A DNA stretch of 64,000 nucleotides from Streptomyces uncialis (GTDB lineage: Bacteria > Actinomycetota > Actinomycetes > Streptomycetales > Streptomycetaceae), in contig NZ_LFBV01000003.1 of NCBI RefSeq assembly GCF_001905345.1, positions 62,001 to 126,000 on the forward strand, read 5' to 3'. Shown here one piece after another: positions 44,637-53,091 of this stretch. The position numbers and the translations under genes were made by a program. The notes under the pieces are model-generated. The model made no database searches and was not told where the DNA came from. It was given only the letters and a program-made list of their open reading frames with translations. Numbering within the stretch: the first letter of the stretch is position 1; each line of letters opens with the position of its first letter.

Positions 44637-45051
44637 TTGCCTTCGGTTCGAACGCCGCGGCGACCGCCCAGCTGTCTTCGAACATGCGGTAGCGCGTGAT
44701 GAGCCCGTCACGGACCTCGATGTCGAACGCGAAGTCGGTCTCGATGTCGCGGCCCGTCGCGAGGATCGTGGTCCGCAGGCTGCCGAGGACGACGCAGCGG
44801 TCACCGTCCCCGATGACGGTGTCGACCTTGAATTCTTCGACCTTGGCCCCCTGCCCGAGCTGGGCGTAGAACTCGGCGACGCCGGCACGGCCGACCTTGC
44901 GGCCGATCCACGGCACAACAGCGGTATGACCAGGGATGAACCAGTCCACGCTCTCGTCGAAGCGTTCTGCCAGCTCGTTGGGCGCGGCACCGGAGAACAG
45001 CTGATCGAACAGGGCGGTTGCCGCCTCACGGGCGGTCACGGTCGTCGTCAT
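44632..45051 (-). CDS. SnoaL-like / NTF2-fold protein
   Basis: A 139-aa cone-shaped NTF2-like protein: AATALFDQLFSGAAPNELAE, FDESVDWFIPGH, VPWIGRKVGRAGVAEFYAQL, and C-terminal strands VEEFKVDTVIGDGDRCVVLG and LITRYRMFEDSWAV. The WFIPG and W-x-G pattern is that of the SnoaL-like ketosteroid-isomerase group. Members are polyketide cyclases, isomerases or uncharacterised. ATG 45051 gives the usual length. It is cytoplasmic. The divergent VOC gene starts 272 bp away and a 15-bp inverted repeat lies between them. Confidence 0.9.
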   Translation of the reverse strand: MTTTVTAREAATALFDQLFSGAAPNELAERFDESVDWFIPGHTAVVPWIGRKVGRAGVAEFYAQLGQGAKVEEFKVDTVIGDGDRCVVLGSLRTTILATGRDIETDFAFDIEVRDGLITRYRMFEDSWAVAAAFEPKAS

Positions 45052-45113
45052 GGTCGGTACAAGTCCGTTGGCCGGCCGGATAATTCCCCTCCGACGACTT
45101 CCCGTTCGACGGC

Positions 45114-45172
45114 CCTCCGGTGCTGCTCAGGAGTACCCCACGCTCCGCGCGTCCTCGGAGCAGCACCGGAGG
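45114..45172. repeat. Perfect 15-bp inverted repeat in divergent intergenic region
   Basis: CCTCCGGTGCTGCTC (45114-45128) and GAGCAGCACCGGAGG (45158-45172) are exact inverses with a 29-bp spacer between the SnoaL-like and VOC genes. It may be a pair of regulator half-sites, a hairpin in the SnoaL leader, or debris of a small mobile element. Confidence 0.8.
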
Positions 45173-45311
45173 CCGGCGCCTCGAAGGCGGGACGATCGAC
45201 GCGCGGGTGCCGGCCTCCCTGACGAACAGCGGCGCCGCCGCCGGTCCCCACCGCCCTCCCCCTCGCGGCGCCTGCGGCCCAGCCGGGCCCGTCCTCCTCT
45301 GTACGTCCACG

Positions 45312-45317
45312 TAGACT
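45312..45317 (+). promoter_or_regulatory. -10 box (TAGACT) of leaderless VOC gene
   Basis: TAGACT ends 6 bp before ATG 45324. Confidence 0.55.
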
Positions 45318-45323
45318 CCGGGC

Positions 45324-45698
45324 ATGGCATGCCGCATCAGTGAACTGGTCCTCGACGCTGCCGACCCCGACCGGCTCGCCGCATTCTGGAGCGAGGTCCT
45401 CGGCTACGTCGAAGTCGGCCGGGAGGACGACGGAAGCATCGAGATCGGGCCGCCCGGCGGCGGCCCGCAGCCCACTCTCGTCCTCAGTCCCAGCAGCGCC
45501 CCGCGGACCGGGCAGCTCCCCCTGCACATCGACGTCAGCGCCACCGACCGCGACCAGGAAGCCGAGCTGGAGCGGCTGCTCGCTCTCGGCGCCGTGCCCG
45601 CCGATGTCGGCCAGACCGGCAACGAGAGCTGGCACGTCCTGGCCGACCCTGAAGGCAACGAGTTCTGTCTTCTGCGCACCCGCCTCCGGCCTGTCTGA
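45324..45698 (+). CDS. VOC superfamily (glyoxalase-like) protein
   Basis: A 124-aa protein with paired beta-alpha-beta-beta-beta units: ELVLDAADPDRLAAFWSEVL, GQLPLHIDVSATDRDQEAEL, and the terminal WHVLADPEGNEFCLL, the DPEGN/EFC signature of the glyoxalase/dioxygenase subgroup. A His (in LPLHIDV) and a late Glu (in GNEFC) are candidate metal ligands. It resembles the actinobacterial VOC proteins annotated as glyoxalase-like or bleomycin-resistance-like. Leaderless start at ATG 45324. Substrate unknown. Confidence 0.9.
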   Translation: MACRISELVLDAADPDRLAAFWSEVLGYVEVGREDDGSIEIGPPGGGPQPTLVLSPSSAPRTGQLPLHIDVSATDRDQEAELERLLALGAVPADVGQTGNESWHVLADPEGNEFCLLRTRLRPV

Positions 45699-45981
45699 CC
45701 ACGCCTGTCCTGATGCCGAAGCGCTCGGCCGTTCGAGCGGGTCCGGAGACACATCTGTCGGGACAGTGCCTTGACTCGCGCATGATTCGGGCCTGGTTCA
45801 TCGACGAGTTTTCGTCGGAAGCTGGTGGCCTGCGGGCCGTCAGCTGCCGCTGCGAGTACGTCGGCCCGGCCCCTCCGCGTGCGCGCGGGGCCGGGCCAAG
45901 ATTCGCTCTGCCCGCTGCTTCGGCGCCGAGGGGGAAGGGTCGGCCGCGGGTTGGCGGGAGGAGCGCCTGAAATCCTTACGG

Positions 45982-46959
45982 TCAGTTCCGCGGCTTCGGG
46001 CAGATGTCGAGGAGCAGCAGCGAGCCGCCCTGGTCCTCGTCGTCCGTGCCCACGATCCCGGAGCCGCTGTTGGCGGGGCAGGCGACCGCCTCGATCTTGC
46101 GGTTGTCCACTTCCTTGTTGAAGGACGCGAGCGGGGTGAGCCGGTTCTTGGGACGCAGCTCCAGTGCGATCCGCCCCGCGGTGTCGGACGTCACCTTTCC
46201 GGCGCGGTAGACGGCCGAGGCGAACGGGCCGGAGTTGATGTTCGGGTCGGATGCCGCGGTGAGGAGCAGTGTGCCGTCCGCGTGGATCTTGATGTCGCTG
46301 GCGTGCCGTACTTCCTGTCCGTCCACGGGCAGCGGGTCGGGCACGCTGAACCGGGCCGGGCCCGACGCGGGGCCGAACGCCCCGCTGTTCGGGTCGTACT
46401 CGGCGGCGCGCACCTGCGCGGGCTGCGCGTCGCTCGATCCTCGGGTCGCCCAGACGGCGATGGTCCGGCCGTGCTGACGGGTGAGTGCGAAGCTCTCGTA
46501 GTTGTCCCCGGAGGCGCGGCCGGGGACCGGGGAGCTTCCCCACACCATGGCCGCGTCCGGGTCGAGGGTGAAGTGGTAGGCCGTGCCGTCGCTGGACAGG
46601 GCGACGAAGTCCCCTGGCTGGCCGGGTACCGCGTCGACGGCCTCCAGGTCCTTCGGTTCCTCCATGCCCCGCCAGGGGAGCTCCCTCACCAGGGGAGGGC
46701 TCGAATGCCGGTACTGCACGGTGGCGATCCGGTTCTCACCGGGCTTCTTGTTGTCCCGCACCATCACGAGGTCGATCGGCTCGCCCTCGTTCGCGCCGTT
46801 CTCGATCACCGCGAGTCCGCTGGCGCCACCGGTGATCCCGGTGCCGACCGGCTGCCATTCCCCGGCGGCGGAGGGGTCGGCAGCGTGCGCGACAGGGGCG
46901 GCGGAGACGGCGAGACAGGAGAGGGCGACAGCCGCGGCGGCCCAGTTTCGACTCATCAT
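45982..46959 (-). CDS. Secreted protein, probable beta-propeller
   Basis: A 325-aa exported protein. A signal peptide (MMSRNWAAAAVALSCLAVSA, cleavage near AHA/AD) is followed by repeated strand-rich units: GTGITGGASGLAVIENG, LEAVDAVPGQPGDFVALSSD, SFALTRQHGRTIAVWATRGS and ASDIKIHADGTLLLTAASDP. The layout resembles phytase-like or SdiA-like secreted propellers but I cannot assign one. The final segment (KIEAVACPANSGSGIVGTDD and LLLLDICPKPRN) contains two cysteines likely joined by a disulfide. ATG 46959 has the -10 box TAGCGT 6 bp upstream and no ribosome-binding site, so it is leaderless. Confidence 0.85.
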   Translation of the reverse strand: MMSRNWAAAAVALSCLAVSAAPVAHAADPSAAGEWQPVGTGITGGASGLAVIENGANEGEPIDLVMVRDNKKPGENRIATVQYRHSSPPLVRELPWRGMEEPKDLEAVDAVPGQPGDFVALSSDGTAYHFTLDPDAAMVWGSSPVPGRASGDNYESFALTRQHGRTIAVWATRGSSDAQPAQVRAAEYDPNSGAFGPASGPARFSVPDPLPVDGQEVRHASDIKIHADGTLLLTAASDPNINSGPFASAVYRAGKVTSDTAGRIALELRPKNRLTPLASFNKEVDNRKIEAVACPANSGSGIVGTDDEDQGGSLLLLDICPKPRN

Positions 46960-46965
46960 GGGGGG

Positions 46966-46971
46966 ACGCTA
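46966..46971 (-). promoter_or_regulatory. -10 box (TAGCGT) of leaderless secreted-protein gene
   Basis: TAGCGT on the minus strand ends 6 bp before ATG 46959. Confidence 0.55.
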
Positions 46972-46980
46972 ACGCAAGAT

Positions 46981-47432
46981 CCAATGCGCTTCGACACCAG
47001 CCGTCATCTCTCTCAACAGCCCAGCTCAGAAGGGTGGTTGAGGTTCACCAAAGCGCCGAACACCCCAACTGGTGCCCGATCGGTCCCACTTGTGGCACGG
47101 CGGACAAACGCCATGGCGAAGGGGTGCGGCAGCGCGATCCGGCTCCCGGGCGCGCTCTCCTGCGCGCGTCCGCCGCCGAGGCCGATCCGGCTGCCGGGTA
47201 CGGCCTTCCGCCGGCCTTCCCGGCCCGCTCGATACGCTCGCCAGGTCGCGGCCTTCGTCAACGACGATTTCCGTGAGGAGGCGCGCGATGCTCCGACCAC
47301 CTGTTGGCTGCGCGAACCGTTCCGGAGTGCCGTGTGCCGCGGTTCCGGACCCGTCGTCCGAGGTTCCTGCCCTGTCCCCCGGTCGGCAGGGACCCTGCGT
47401 GGTGGTACGGGCCCGGCGCGACCACCGAAGTC
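46981..47432. other. Intergenic, about 450 bp
   Basis: Open frames exist in several phases but none has a start signal or recognisable motif. No hairpin of note. Confidence 0.35.
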
Positions 47433-48218
47433 TCACCCGCGCTCACGCAGGTACGCCTCCAGCTCCGCGGCCCCGGTCAGCATCGCGCGCCCACGGGCCG
47501 CCAGCCGGTCGCGCCAGTCGCACAGTGCGGCCTCCAGCAGCTCCACCCCACCGGCCGCCCGTACTTGGGCGATCAGCGGGGCGATCTGCTCCAGCAGGTA
47601 GCCGCCCCTTCTGAGCTGGTGGGTCAGCCGGGCGTCGCGTACATCGGTCTCGTCGTAGACGCGGTACCCGGTCCGCGGGTCGCGGCGCGGGCGCACCAGG
47701 CCGGCGCGCTCCCATTTGCGCAGTGTCGCGGGCCGGATACCGAGCTTTCCCGCCAGCGGCCCGATGAACGTAGCGCCCGGCCCGGACACGACGGCGGATC
47801 GGGGCGTCGGCGTGGGGTGGGCCGCCGGGGTGGCGACGGGCCCTGGGGACAGCGCGGGCGTCACGGTGACGCCAAGGTCATGGAGGGCGTTTTCCACGGC
47901 CTGGAGGGTCCGCCGGTCGTCGAGGAGTTGGGCGTGGCTCCCGTCGATGAGGTGGAACGCCTGATCGGTCATGCCCTGGTTCACGGCCCGCATGATCGAT
48001 GTCGCCGTCGGGTGGCCGTGGCCGGGCAGCAAGGCGAGAAACGCGCGCAGGGCCGCCACGTGCAACGGGGTGTAGGTGCGGTAGCCGTGGGGTGTGCGAC
48101 CGGCGGGCGGAAGGATGCCGGCCGCCTCGTAGTTCCTGATCGCCTGCGTGGACAGACCGTGTCCGCGCGCCAGGTCAACGGGCCTGAGCCGCTTGGCACT
48201 TTGAAGGTTCCGCTCCAT
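47433..48218 (-). CDS. MerR-type regulator with two HTH motifs, TioE-like
   Basis: A 261-aa protein. The N-terminal MerR DNA-binding domain reads RPVDLARGHGLSTQAIRNYE, AAGILPPAGRTPHGYRTY. A second MerR-like HTH lies in the C-terminal half (GKLGIRPATLRKWERAGLVR, then DPRTGYRVYDETDVRDARLT). This double architecture is that of the TioE-family regulators found beside antibiotic genes. ATG 48218 follows the box TAACCT by 7 bp, suggesting leaderless translation. It is divergent to the erythromycin-esterase-like gene. Three TTCAA repeats in the 58-bp gap are likely binding sites. Confidence 0.88.
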   Translation of the reverse strand: MERNLQSAKRLRPVDLARGHGLSTQAIRNYEAAGILPPAGRTPHGYRTYTPLHVAALRAFLALLPGHGHPTATSIMRAVNQGMTDQAFHLIDGSHAQLLDDRRTLQAVENALHDLGVTVTPALSPGPVATPAAHPTPTPRSAVVSGPGATFIGPLAGKLGIRPATLRKWERAGLVRPRRDPRTGYRVYDETDVRDARLTHQLRRGGYLLEQIAPLIAQVRAAGGVELLEAALCDWRDRLAARGRAMLTGAAELEAYLRERG

Positions 48219-48225
48219 CGGGCGG

Positions 48226-48231
48226 AGGTTA
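48226..48231 (-). promoter_or_regulatory. -10 box (TAACCT) of MerR gene
   Basis: TAACCT on the minus strand ends 7 bp before ATG 48218. Confidence 0.45.
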
Positions 48232-48242
48232 TCGCGGAAAAG

Positions 48243-48273
48243 TTTCAATCGAAAGTTCAACGATACCGTTCAA
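48243..48273 (+). promoter_or_regulatory. Three TTCAA direct repeats with -10 box of esterase gene
   Basis: TTTCAA (48243-48248), GTTCAA (48255-48260) and GTTCAA (48268-48273) recur every 12-13 bp. The -10-like TACCGT (48264-48269) ends 7 bp before ATG 48277. The repeats overlap the likely core promoter, as expected for a MerR-type activator. Confidence 0.5.
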
Positions 48274-48276
48274 GGT

Positions 48277-49497
48277 ATGGCTACCGACATCAAGGACACC
48301 GCCTGTGCCGTCGACGCTGCCGCCGTCATGCGGCTGCTCCCGGCCCGGCCTCGGCTGCTCGCGCTGGGCGAACCGACCCACGGCGAGGACACCCTGCTCG
48401 AACTGCGCAACGAACTTTTCCGGGAGCTCGTCGAGCAGGAGGGCTACCGGACGGTCGCGATCGAGAGCGACTGCGTGACGGGCCTGGTCGTGGACGACTA
48501 CGTCACCTCAGGCACGGGCACCCTGGACGAGGTGATGGAGCGCGGATTCAGCCATGGCTGGGGCGCCTTCGCGGCCAACCGGGAGCTCGTCCGCTGGATG
48601 CGCGCCCACAACGACGGTCGGCCCGCGTCCGAGCGGGTCCGCTTCGCCGGTTTCGACGGCCCGCTGGAGATCACCGGCGCCGCGAGCCCCCGGCACGCAC
48701 TCACCGCACTCCACGACTATCTCTCGACCCGGATCGACGCGAGCCTGCTCCCCTGCACCGGGGAAACGCTCGACCGGCTGCTCGGCGCCGACGGCCGGTG
48801 GACCGATCCCGCCGCGATGAGGGACCCGGCCCGGTCCGTCGGGCAGTCGGCCGAGGCCGGCCGGCTACGGCTGCTCGCCGACGATCTGGTGGCGCTGCTC
48901 GACGCGCAGACGCCACACCTGCTCGCGACAGCCTCGCGGGACGACTGGGACCGGGCGCGGCTGCACGGACGCACCGCGACCGGACTGCTTCGCTACCACC
49001 ACTGGATGGCCGACACCTCACCGGCCCGGATGACCTGGCTCGTGAGCGTGCGGGACCAGATGATGGCCCACAATCTCCTCGCTCTCGCCGCTCGGGGCCC
49101 GGCACTCGTCCACGCCCACAACTCCCATCTCCAGCGGGAGAAGAGCACGATGCGAATGGGCGGGAGGCCGGTGGAGTGGTGGAGCGCGGGTGCGCTGGTG
49201 AGCGCCCAGCTCGGCGACGAATACGCCTTCGTCGCCACGGCCCTCGGCACGATCCGGCACCAGGGAGTGGACACACCGCCGCCGAACACCGTCGAAGGAC
49301 TTCTGTACGCGCTTTCGGAGGACCGCTGCGTCATCGACGCGCCGCGACTGGCCGCCGCCCTCGGCGGCGCGCTGCCCGCGCCCCGTGTGTCCCCCTGGTT
49401 CGGGTACTCCCCCTTGGACCCGGCCCATCTGGCGGACCCTGACGGCATCGTGTTCGTCAAGGATGTCCCGCCGAGCCCGGCCGCGGGGCGCTCATAG
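48277..49497 (+). CDS. Erythromycin esterase family protein
   Basis: A 406-aa protein of the Ere/EreA-like family. Diagnostic segments are LLALGEPTHGEDTLLELRNE (with the conserved Glu and His), GYRTVAIESDCVTGLVVDDY, FSHGWGAFAANRELVRWMRA, RVRFAGFDGPLEI and ALVHAHNSHLQREKSTMRMG. True erythromycin esterases hydrolyse the macrolide lactone using an active-site His; the wider family includes succinoglycan-related and unassigned members. Start ATG 48277 is probably leaderless. The divergent TioE-like MerR gene suggests induction by a drug or metabolite. Macrolide hydrolysis is possible but not shown by sequence alone. Confidence 0.9.
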   Translation: MATDIKDTACAVDAAAVMRLLPARPRLLALGEPTHGEDTLLELRNELFRELVEQEGYRTVAIESDCVTGLVVDDYVTSGTGTLDEVMERGFSHGWGAFAANRELVRWMRAHNDGRPASERVRFAGFDGPLEITGAASPRHALTALHDYLSTRIDASLLPCTGETLDRLLGADGRWTDPAAMRDPARSVGQSAEAGRLRLLADDLVALLDAQTPHLLATASRDDWDRARLHGRTATGLLRYHHWMADTSPARMTWLVSVRDQMMAHNLLALAARGPALVHAHNSHLQREKSTMRMGGRPVEWWSAGALVSAQLGDEYAFVATALGTIRHQGVDTPPPNTVEGLLYALSEDRCVIDAPRLAAALGGALPAPRVSPWFGYSPLDPAHLADPDGIVFVKDVPPSPAAGRS

Positions 49498-49624
49498 GCC
49501 GCTCCTCCCAAGGCCTACTCGGCACCGGTGCGCTCGTGGGACGTGCGTCGAGACGCGGTGCCGGGCGTCGATCGAGGCACGGTGCCGGGCGTCGCGGGCC
49601 GGTGAACCCTTTCCGGTCACATCC

Positions 49625-49819
49625 CTAGCCGCCGTCGCCGCTGCCCCCGGTCAGACCGCGGCGTCGGTTCCGCTCCGCGCGCCGCGCCATCCCGCTCGCG
49701 GTGCGGGTCATGGTCGCGACGGCACGGACCCAACGGGGTCCACCACGTTCCGCCCAGACCACGCATACGCACCCGCCGACAACGAGCGCCAGTACGACGA
49801 GCAACACCAGAGCGATCAT
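49625..49819 (-). CDS. Small single-pass membrane protein
   Basis: A 64-aa protein. One strong membrane helix (MIALVLLVVLALVVGGCVCV) at the N-terminus is followed by a basic cytoplasmic tail (TMTRTASGMARRAERNRRRG). ATG 49819 is preferred over ATG 49840 because GGGAAGTGGGG precedes it. It is hypothetical; its size and charge resemble small membrane modulators of streptomycetes. Confidence 0.65.
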   Translation of the reverse strand: MIALVLLVVLALVVGGCVCVVWAERGGPRWVRAVATMTRTASGMARRAERNRRRGLTGGSGDGG

Positions 49820-50016
49820 GTCCCCACTTCCCGCGTTCATCCGTTCGGTCCCGCTGATCCTCCCAGACCTGCTGGCCGGTCATCGGAGCGCTGTCGGATC
49901 GTGGTTGGAGTTTCCACGGGACCTTGGAGACGCGTCACGGCAGGTGTGCGTCGCCGTGGGTGTGCCTCACGGTGGGGTGTGCCTGATGGCGGCGCACCTC
50001 GATGACCCCGATGTGT

Positions 50017-50046
50017 CCCGGCCCGTGCTCGGGGAGTCGGGCCGGG
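50017..50046 (-). terminator. Terminator after DUF1801 gene
   Basis: CCCGGCCCG (50017-50025) and CGGGCCGGG (50038-50046) form a perfect 9-bp stem, 24 bp past the stop codon. Confidence 0.65.
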
Positions 50047-50069
50047 CCGGGCCGCGCCTCGGCGTGGTG

Positions 50070-50534
50070 TCAGCCGACGGCCTTCTTGACGAGGGCGACG
50101 AGCGCCTTCTCGGCCTTGTCGCTCAGCTCGGTCACGGCGTAGGACGTGGGCCACAGGCCGCTCTCGTCGTCGAGGTTGCCCGCCGTGGTGAAACCGAAGG
50201 TCGAGTAGCGCTCCTTGTCGACCTGCCCGCTTCGGAAGAAGCAGACGACCTTGCCCTTGCGGGCGTAGGCGGGCTGTCCGTACCAGAGCTTCGGCGACAG
50301 GTCGGGGGCGTTGGCGGTGACGATGGCGTGGATGCGCTCGGCCACCGCGCGGTCCGATGCCTCCATCTCCGCGATCTTCGCCAGCACGTCGAGCTCCTCG
50401 GCGGCGGCCTTGTTGCCACGGCCACGGCTCGCCTCCTTCTTCAGCTCGGCGGCACGCTCCTTCATGGCGGCACGCTCTTGCTCGGAGAAGCCGTTCGTGC
50501 TCTTCTTGCCGTCGGTGCCGGTGCTCTCGCTCAT
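50070..50534 (-). CDS. DUF1801 (YdhG-like) domain protein
   Basis: A 154-aa protein. The N-terminal 60 residues are a charged helical region (SEQERAAMKERAAELKKEAS). The C-terminal domain has PDLSPKLWYGQPAYARKGKV, VCFFRSGQ and FGFTTAGNLDDE, typical of DUF1801/YdhG proteins with a frataxin-like fold. Their role is uncertain. Start ATG 50534 follows CAGGAGAG. Divergent to a VOC gene. Confidence 0.88.
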   Translation of the reverse strand: MSESTGTDGKKSTNGFSEQERAAMKERAAELKKEASRGRGNKAAAEELDVLAKIAEMEASDRAVAERIHAIVTANAPDLSPKLWYGQPAYARKGKVVCFFRSGQVDKERYSTFGFTTAGNLDDESGLWPTSYAVTELSDKAEKALVALVKKAVG

Positions 50535-50804
50535 CGCTGTCACTCTCCTGGTCGTGATCGGTGTGAATCGGTAGTGATCGGTCTGAAGTGTTCCTGACGC
50601 TAGTCGGGCCGGGAGACCTGGCGCTTCTCGATTCCTGATCGATGCCCGCTTCATGCTCCCGGGTACACCTGTGCTCCTGGGCGTACGTCTGATCTGGGCA
50701 CACCTCGGCCCCGTGGGCGGGCCGGGGCGGGATGCCGCCCTGTCAGGGCGAGCCGGTGAGCAGACCGGTCAGGAATCAAGAAGCCCGCGCCCGGTGGCTC
50801 TGCC

Positions 50805-50810
50805 TAGCGT
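50805..50810 (+). promoter_or_regulatory. -10 box (TAGCGT) upstream of VOC gene
   Basis: TAGCGT ends 7 bp before ATG 50818. GAGGG also precedes the ATG, so both leadered and leaderless readings are possible. Confidence 0.4.
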
Positions 50811-50817
50811 GAGGGAT

Positions 50818-51228
50818 ATGAGCATCACCATTCACCATGCCTTCCTGCCGCACACCGATCCCGAGGCCGCTCTGGGTTTCTACCGCGACATCCTGGGCTT
50901 CGAGGTCCGCAACGATGTCGGCTACGAGGAGCTGCGCTGGATCACCGTCGGGCCGGTGGGCCAACCCGGCACCTCCCTCGTGCTGCACCCGCCCGCCACC
51001 GACCCGGGTGTCACCGACGAGGAGCGCCGCACCGTCCTGGAACTCATCACCAAGGGCGTGTACACCGCCGTCACGCTGGCCACCGACGACCTCGACGGCC
51101 TCTTCGACCGTCTCCAGGCGGCGGGCGCGGATGTCGTCCAGGAGCCCATCGACCAGGACTACGGGGTGCGTGACTGCGCTTTCCGTGACCCCGCCGGCAA
51201 CCTCGTCCGTATCAACCAGCTCAGCTGA
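50818..51228 (+). CDS. VOC superfamily protein, fosfomycin/bleomycin-resistance-like
   Basis: A 136-aa glyoxalase-fold protein: TIHHAFLPHTDPEAALGFYR, DILGFEVRNDVG, VYTAVTLATDDLDGLFDRLQ, AAGADVVQEPIDQDYGVRDC, and terminal FRDPAGNLVRINQ. His and Glu positions fit metal or ligand binding in this family. It lies 93 bp before a larger VOC gene, so the two may be co-expressed. It is cytoplasmic. Substrate unknown. Confidence 0.9.
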   Translation: MSITIHHAFLPHTDPEAALGFYRDILGFEVRNDVGYEELRWITVGPVGQPGTSLVLHPPATDPGVTDEERRTVLELITKGVYTAVTLATDDLDGLFDRLQAAGADVVQEPIDQDYGVRDCAFRDPAGNLVRINQLS

Positions 51229-51321
51229 GTGCCCGTACCGATCAGCTCACCCGAGTGAGCACGGCCGCAGCACTCCGGCCACCGGCCCGACCCACCCCGC
51301 ACCGTATGAAGGAGCCATCCG

Positions 51322-52128
51322 ATGGCGCTCTCCGTCGACCTCATCACTATCGGCGTACCGCAGGTGGAAGGCGCGAGCGCCTTCTACTCGTCCGCGTTCT
51401 CGTCCACGGCCACGGCCGCTGACGACGGCCGCACGGCCGGTCTCGACCTCAACGGCACCGGACGGCTCGGCCTCCAGCAGATCGAGGCACTCGCCGCCGA
51501 GTCCGGTGCGAATCCGGCGACCTCGGGCTTCCGCGGCTATGTGCTGTCCTCCATCGTGAGTCAGCCTGCCGAGGTCAGGGCCCTCCTCGACACCGCCGCC
51601 GCCCAGGGTGCGACGGTCGTCAAGCCTGCCAAGAAGGAGATGTTCGGCGAGTTCGCCGCCGTCTACCGGTCGCCGGACGGGGCCGTCTGGAAGCTGGCCG
51701 CCGCGTCCAAGAAGGACACGGACACCGTCCCCGACCCGCCGAGGCCGACCGAGACCGCCGTCTATCTCGGCGTCGCCAAGCCGAAGACGTCCAAGGTGTT
51801 CTACGAGGCGCTGGGCATGAGCGTGGACCGCGACTACGGCGACAAGTTCATCGACTTCACCATCGCCGACGGGGTGTGCCGGCTGGGTCTGCTGCCGCGC
51901 AAGGCCCTCGCCAAGGACGCGGGCGTCGACGAGAACGGCGACGGCTTCTCCGCGCTCGTCCTCACGCACACCGCCGCTTCCCGTGACGACGTGGACACCC
52001 TTCTCGCGGCCGTGGGCCCGGCCGGCGGCCGGGTCACCGGCGCTGCCGCCGAGACCGGACAGGGCGACTACGCCGGGCACTTCACCGACCTGGACGGCTA
52101 CCACTGGAGGGTCACCGCACGCGCGTGA
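51322..52128 (+). CDS. Tandem VOC-domain glyoxalase-like protein
   Basis: A 268-aa protein with two VOC domains. The first is VDLITIGVPQVEGASAFYSS to AAVYRSPDGAVWKLA; the second is AVYLGVAKPKTSKVFYEALG to HFTDLDGYHWRVTARA. Many streptomycete homologues are annotated as glyoxalase without known substrate. ATG 51322 follows GAAGGAG. It is downstream of another VOC gene and ends in a strong terminator at 52185-52225; an 18-bp palindrome CGCGAGCGGCCGCTCGCG directly follows at 52135. Confidence 0.92.
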   Translation: MALSVDLITIGVPQVEGASAFYSSAFSSTATAADDGRTAGLDLNGTGRLGLQQIEALAAESGANPATSGFRGYVLSSIVSQPAEVRALLDTAAAQGATVVKPAKKEMFGEFAAVYRSPDGAVWKLAAASKKDTDTVPDPPRPTETAVYLGVAKPKTSKVFYEALGMSVDRDYGDKFIDFTIADGVCRLGLLPRKALAKDAGVDENGDGFSALVLTHTAASRDDVDTLLAAVGPAGGRVTGAAAETGQGDYAGHFTDLDGYHWRVTARA

Positions 52129-52184
52129 CCGCGACGCGAGCGGCCGCTCGCGGGCCGGGACCGGATGGACCCTGAGCGGACACG

Positions 52185-52225
52185 GCAACGCCCCGTCGCC
52201 CTTTGTGTGGGTGACGGGGCGTTGC
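52185..52225. terminator. Terminator between convergent genes
   Basis: GCAACGCCCCGTC (52185-52197) and GACGGGGCGTTGC (52213-52225) form a perfect 13-bp stem. It serves the VOC gene and possibly the convergent SRPBCC gene. Confidence 0.85.
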
Positions 52226-52306
52226 GCCGTTGTCAGGCGAGGCCCGTCGGTCGCCGGGGAAGCGGGCCGAAGGGGACGCCGTGCGGGGGTGGGTCCGGGG
52301 TGCGGT

Positions 52307-52942
52307 TCAGCACGGCCGGTCGTGGGCGCGGGCCTCGGCGGCGGTCTTCAGGTCGCGCAGCCATGCTTCGAGGCCCTGGCGAAGGATCTCGGTCGCGATT
52401 CCGACGTTCGCCTCGACCTGGGGGCCGGTGTGGGTCTCCTCGGTGCTCACCCGGACACCGCCCTTGACCTTGGTGAAGGTCCACACATGGACGCCGTCGA
52501 TGCGCAGTCCCTCACCGGTCGCGGGGCCGGTCCAGCGGATGCAGGAGTTCCGCTTCAGCTGCTCCACGGTCGAGGTGATGTCCAGGCTGGGGGCGGACGT
52601 CACGGGGTTGGGCGGCACCGGCATCGTCCAGCGGAACGCGGAACCCGGCCGGAAGGGGCCGTGGTCGAGGCGGTCCGCGGTGGTGACGGCGGCCTTCCAG
52701 GACGGCCAGCGCTCCACATCGGTCTGGAGCTTCCAGATGGTGCGCAGCGGCGCCTGGATCACGGTCTCGGTCCGGTGGCGGACGAGTGCGTCGGGGTCGA
52801 CACCTTCCCCGCGGCAGGTGAGCGACTCGCCGGGCGGGGAGGGGGTGGCCGCGGCCGGTGCGGCGGCGGTGCCGAGGAGAGCGGCGACGAGCGGGGCGGC
52901 GAGCAGGGCGGCGCGGGTGCTGGTGCTGCGGATGACGGGCAT
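52307..52942 (-). CDS. Exported SRPBCC / polyketide-cyclase-like protein
   Basis: A 211-aa protein. A signal peptide (STRAALLAAPLVAALLGTAA, cleavage near AAA/TP) precedes a START/SRPBCC fold: HRTETVIQAPLRTIWKLQTD, VERWPSWKAAVTTADRLDHG, FRPGSAFRWTMPVPPNP and the C-terminal helix REGL-like ILRQGLEAWLRDLKTAAE. SRPBCC proteins bind hydrophobic ligands; an exported version is unusual because most are cytoplasmic. ATG 52942 follows AAGGGAAA. The next upstream gene on this strand is a membrane protein 150 bp away. Confidence 0.88.
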   Translation of the reverse strand: MPVIRSTSTRAALLAAPLVAALLGTAAAPAAATPSPPGESLTCRGEGVDPDALVRHRTETVIQAPLRTIWKLQTDVERWPSWKAAVTTADRLDHGPFRPGSAFRWTMPVPPNPVTSAPSLDITSTVEQLKRNSCIRWTGPATGEGLRIDGVHVWTFTKVKGGVRVSTEETHTGPQVEANVGIATEILRQGLEAWLRDLKTAAEARAHDRPC

Positions 52943-53091
52943 GGTGTTTCCCTTGTCGGTCGGTGTGCGGTGCGTGGTTTGTTGAGCCCGGGTCATGTGT
53001 CGGGTGCGTGGGCGCCGTCGGGTGCGCGGATGCGCCGGGCGGTGGACGCGGGGCCGATGGGCGGGGGTCGGGCGGCTGCGCGGGGCGCTCG

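Noticed and set aside
47304..49442. A 712-aa plus-strand open frame
   Set aside because: Runs across the antisense of the MerR gene and out of frame through the esterase gene. Composition is Arg/Gly/Pro-rich without domains.
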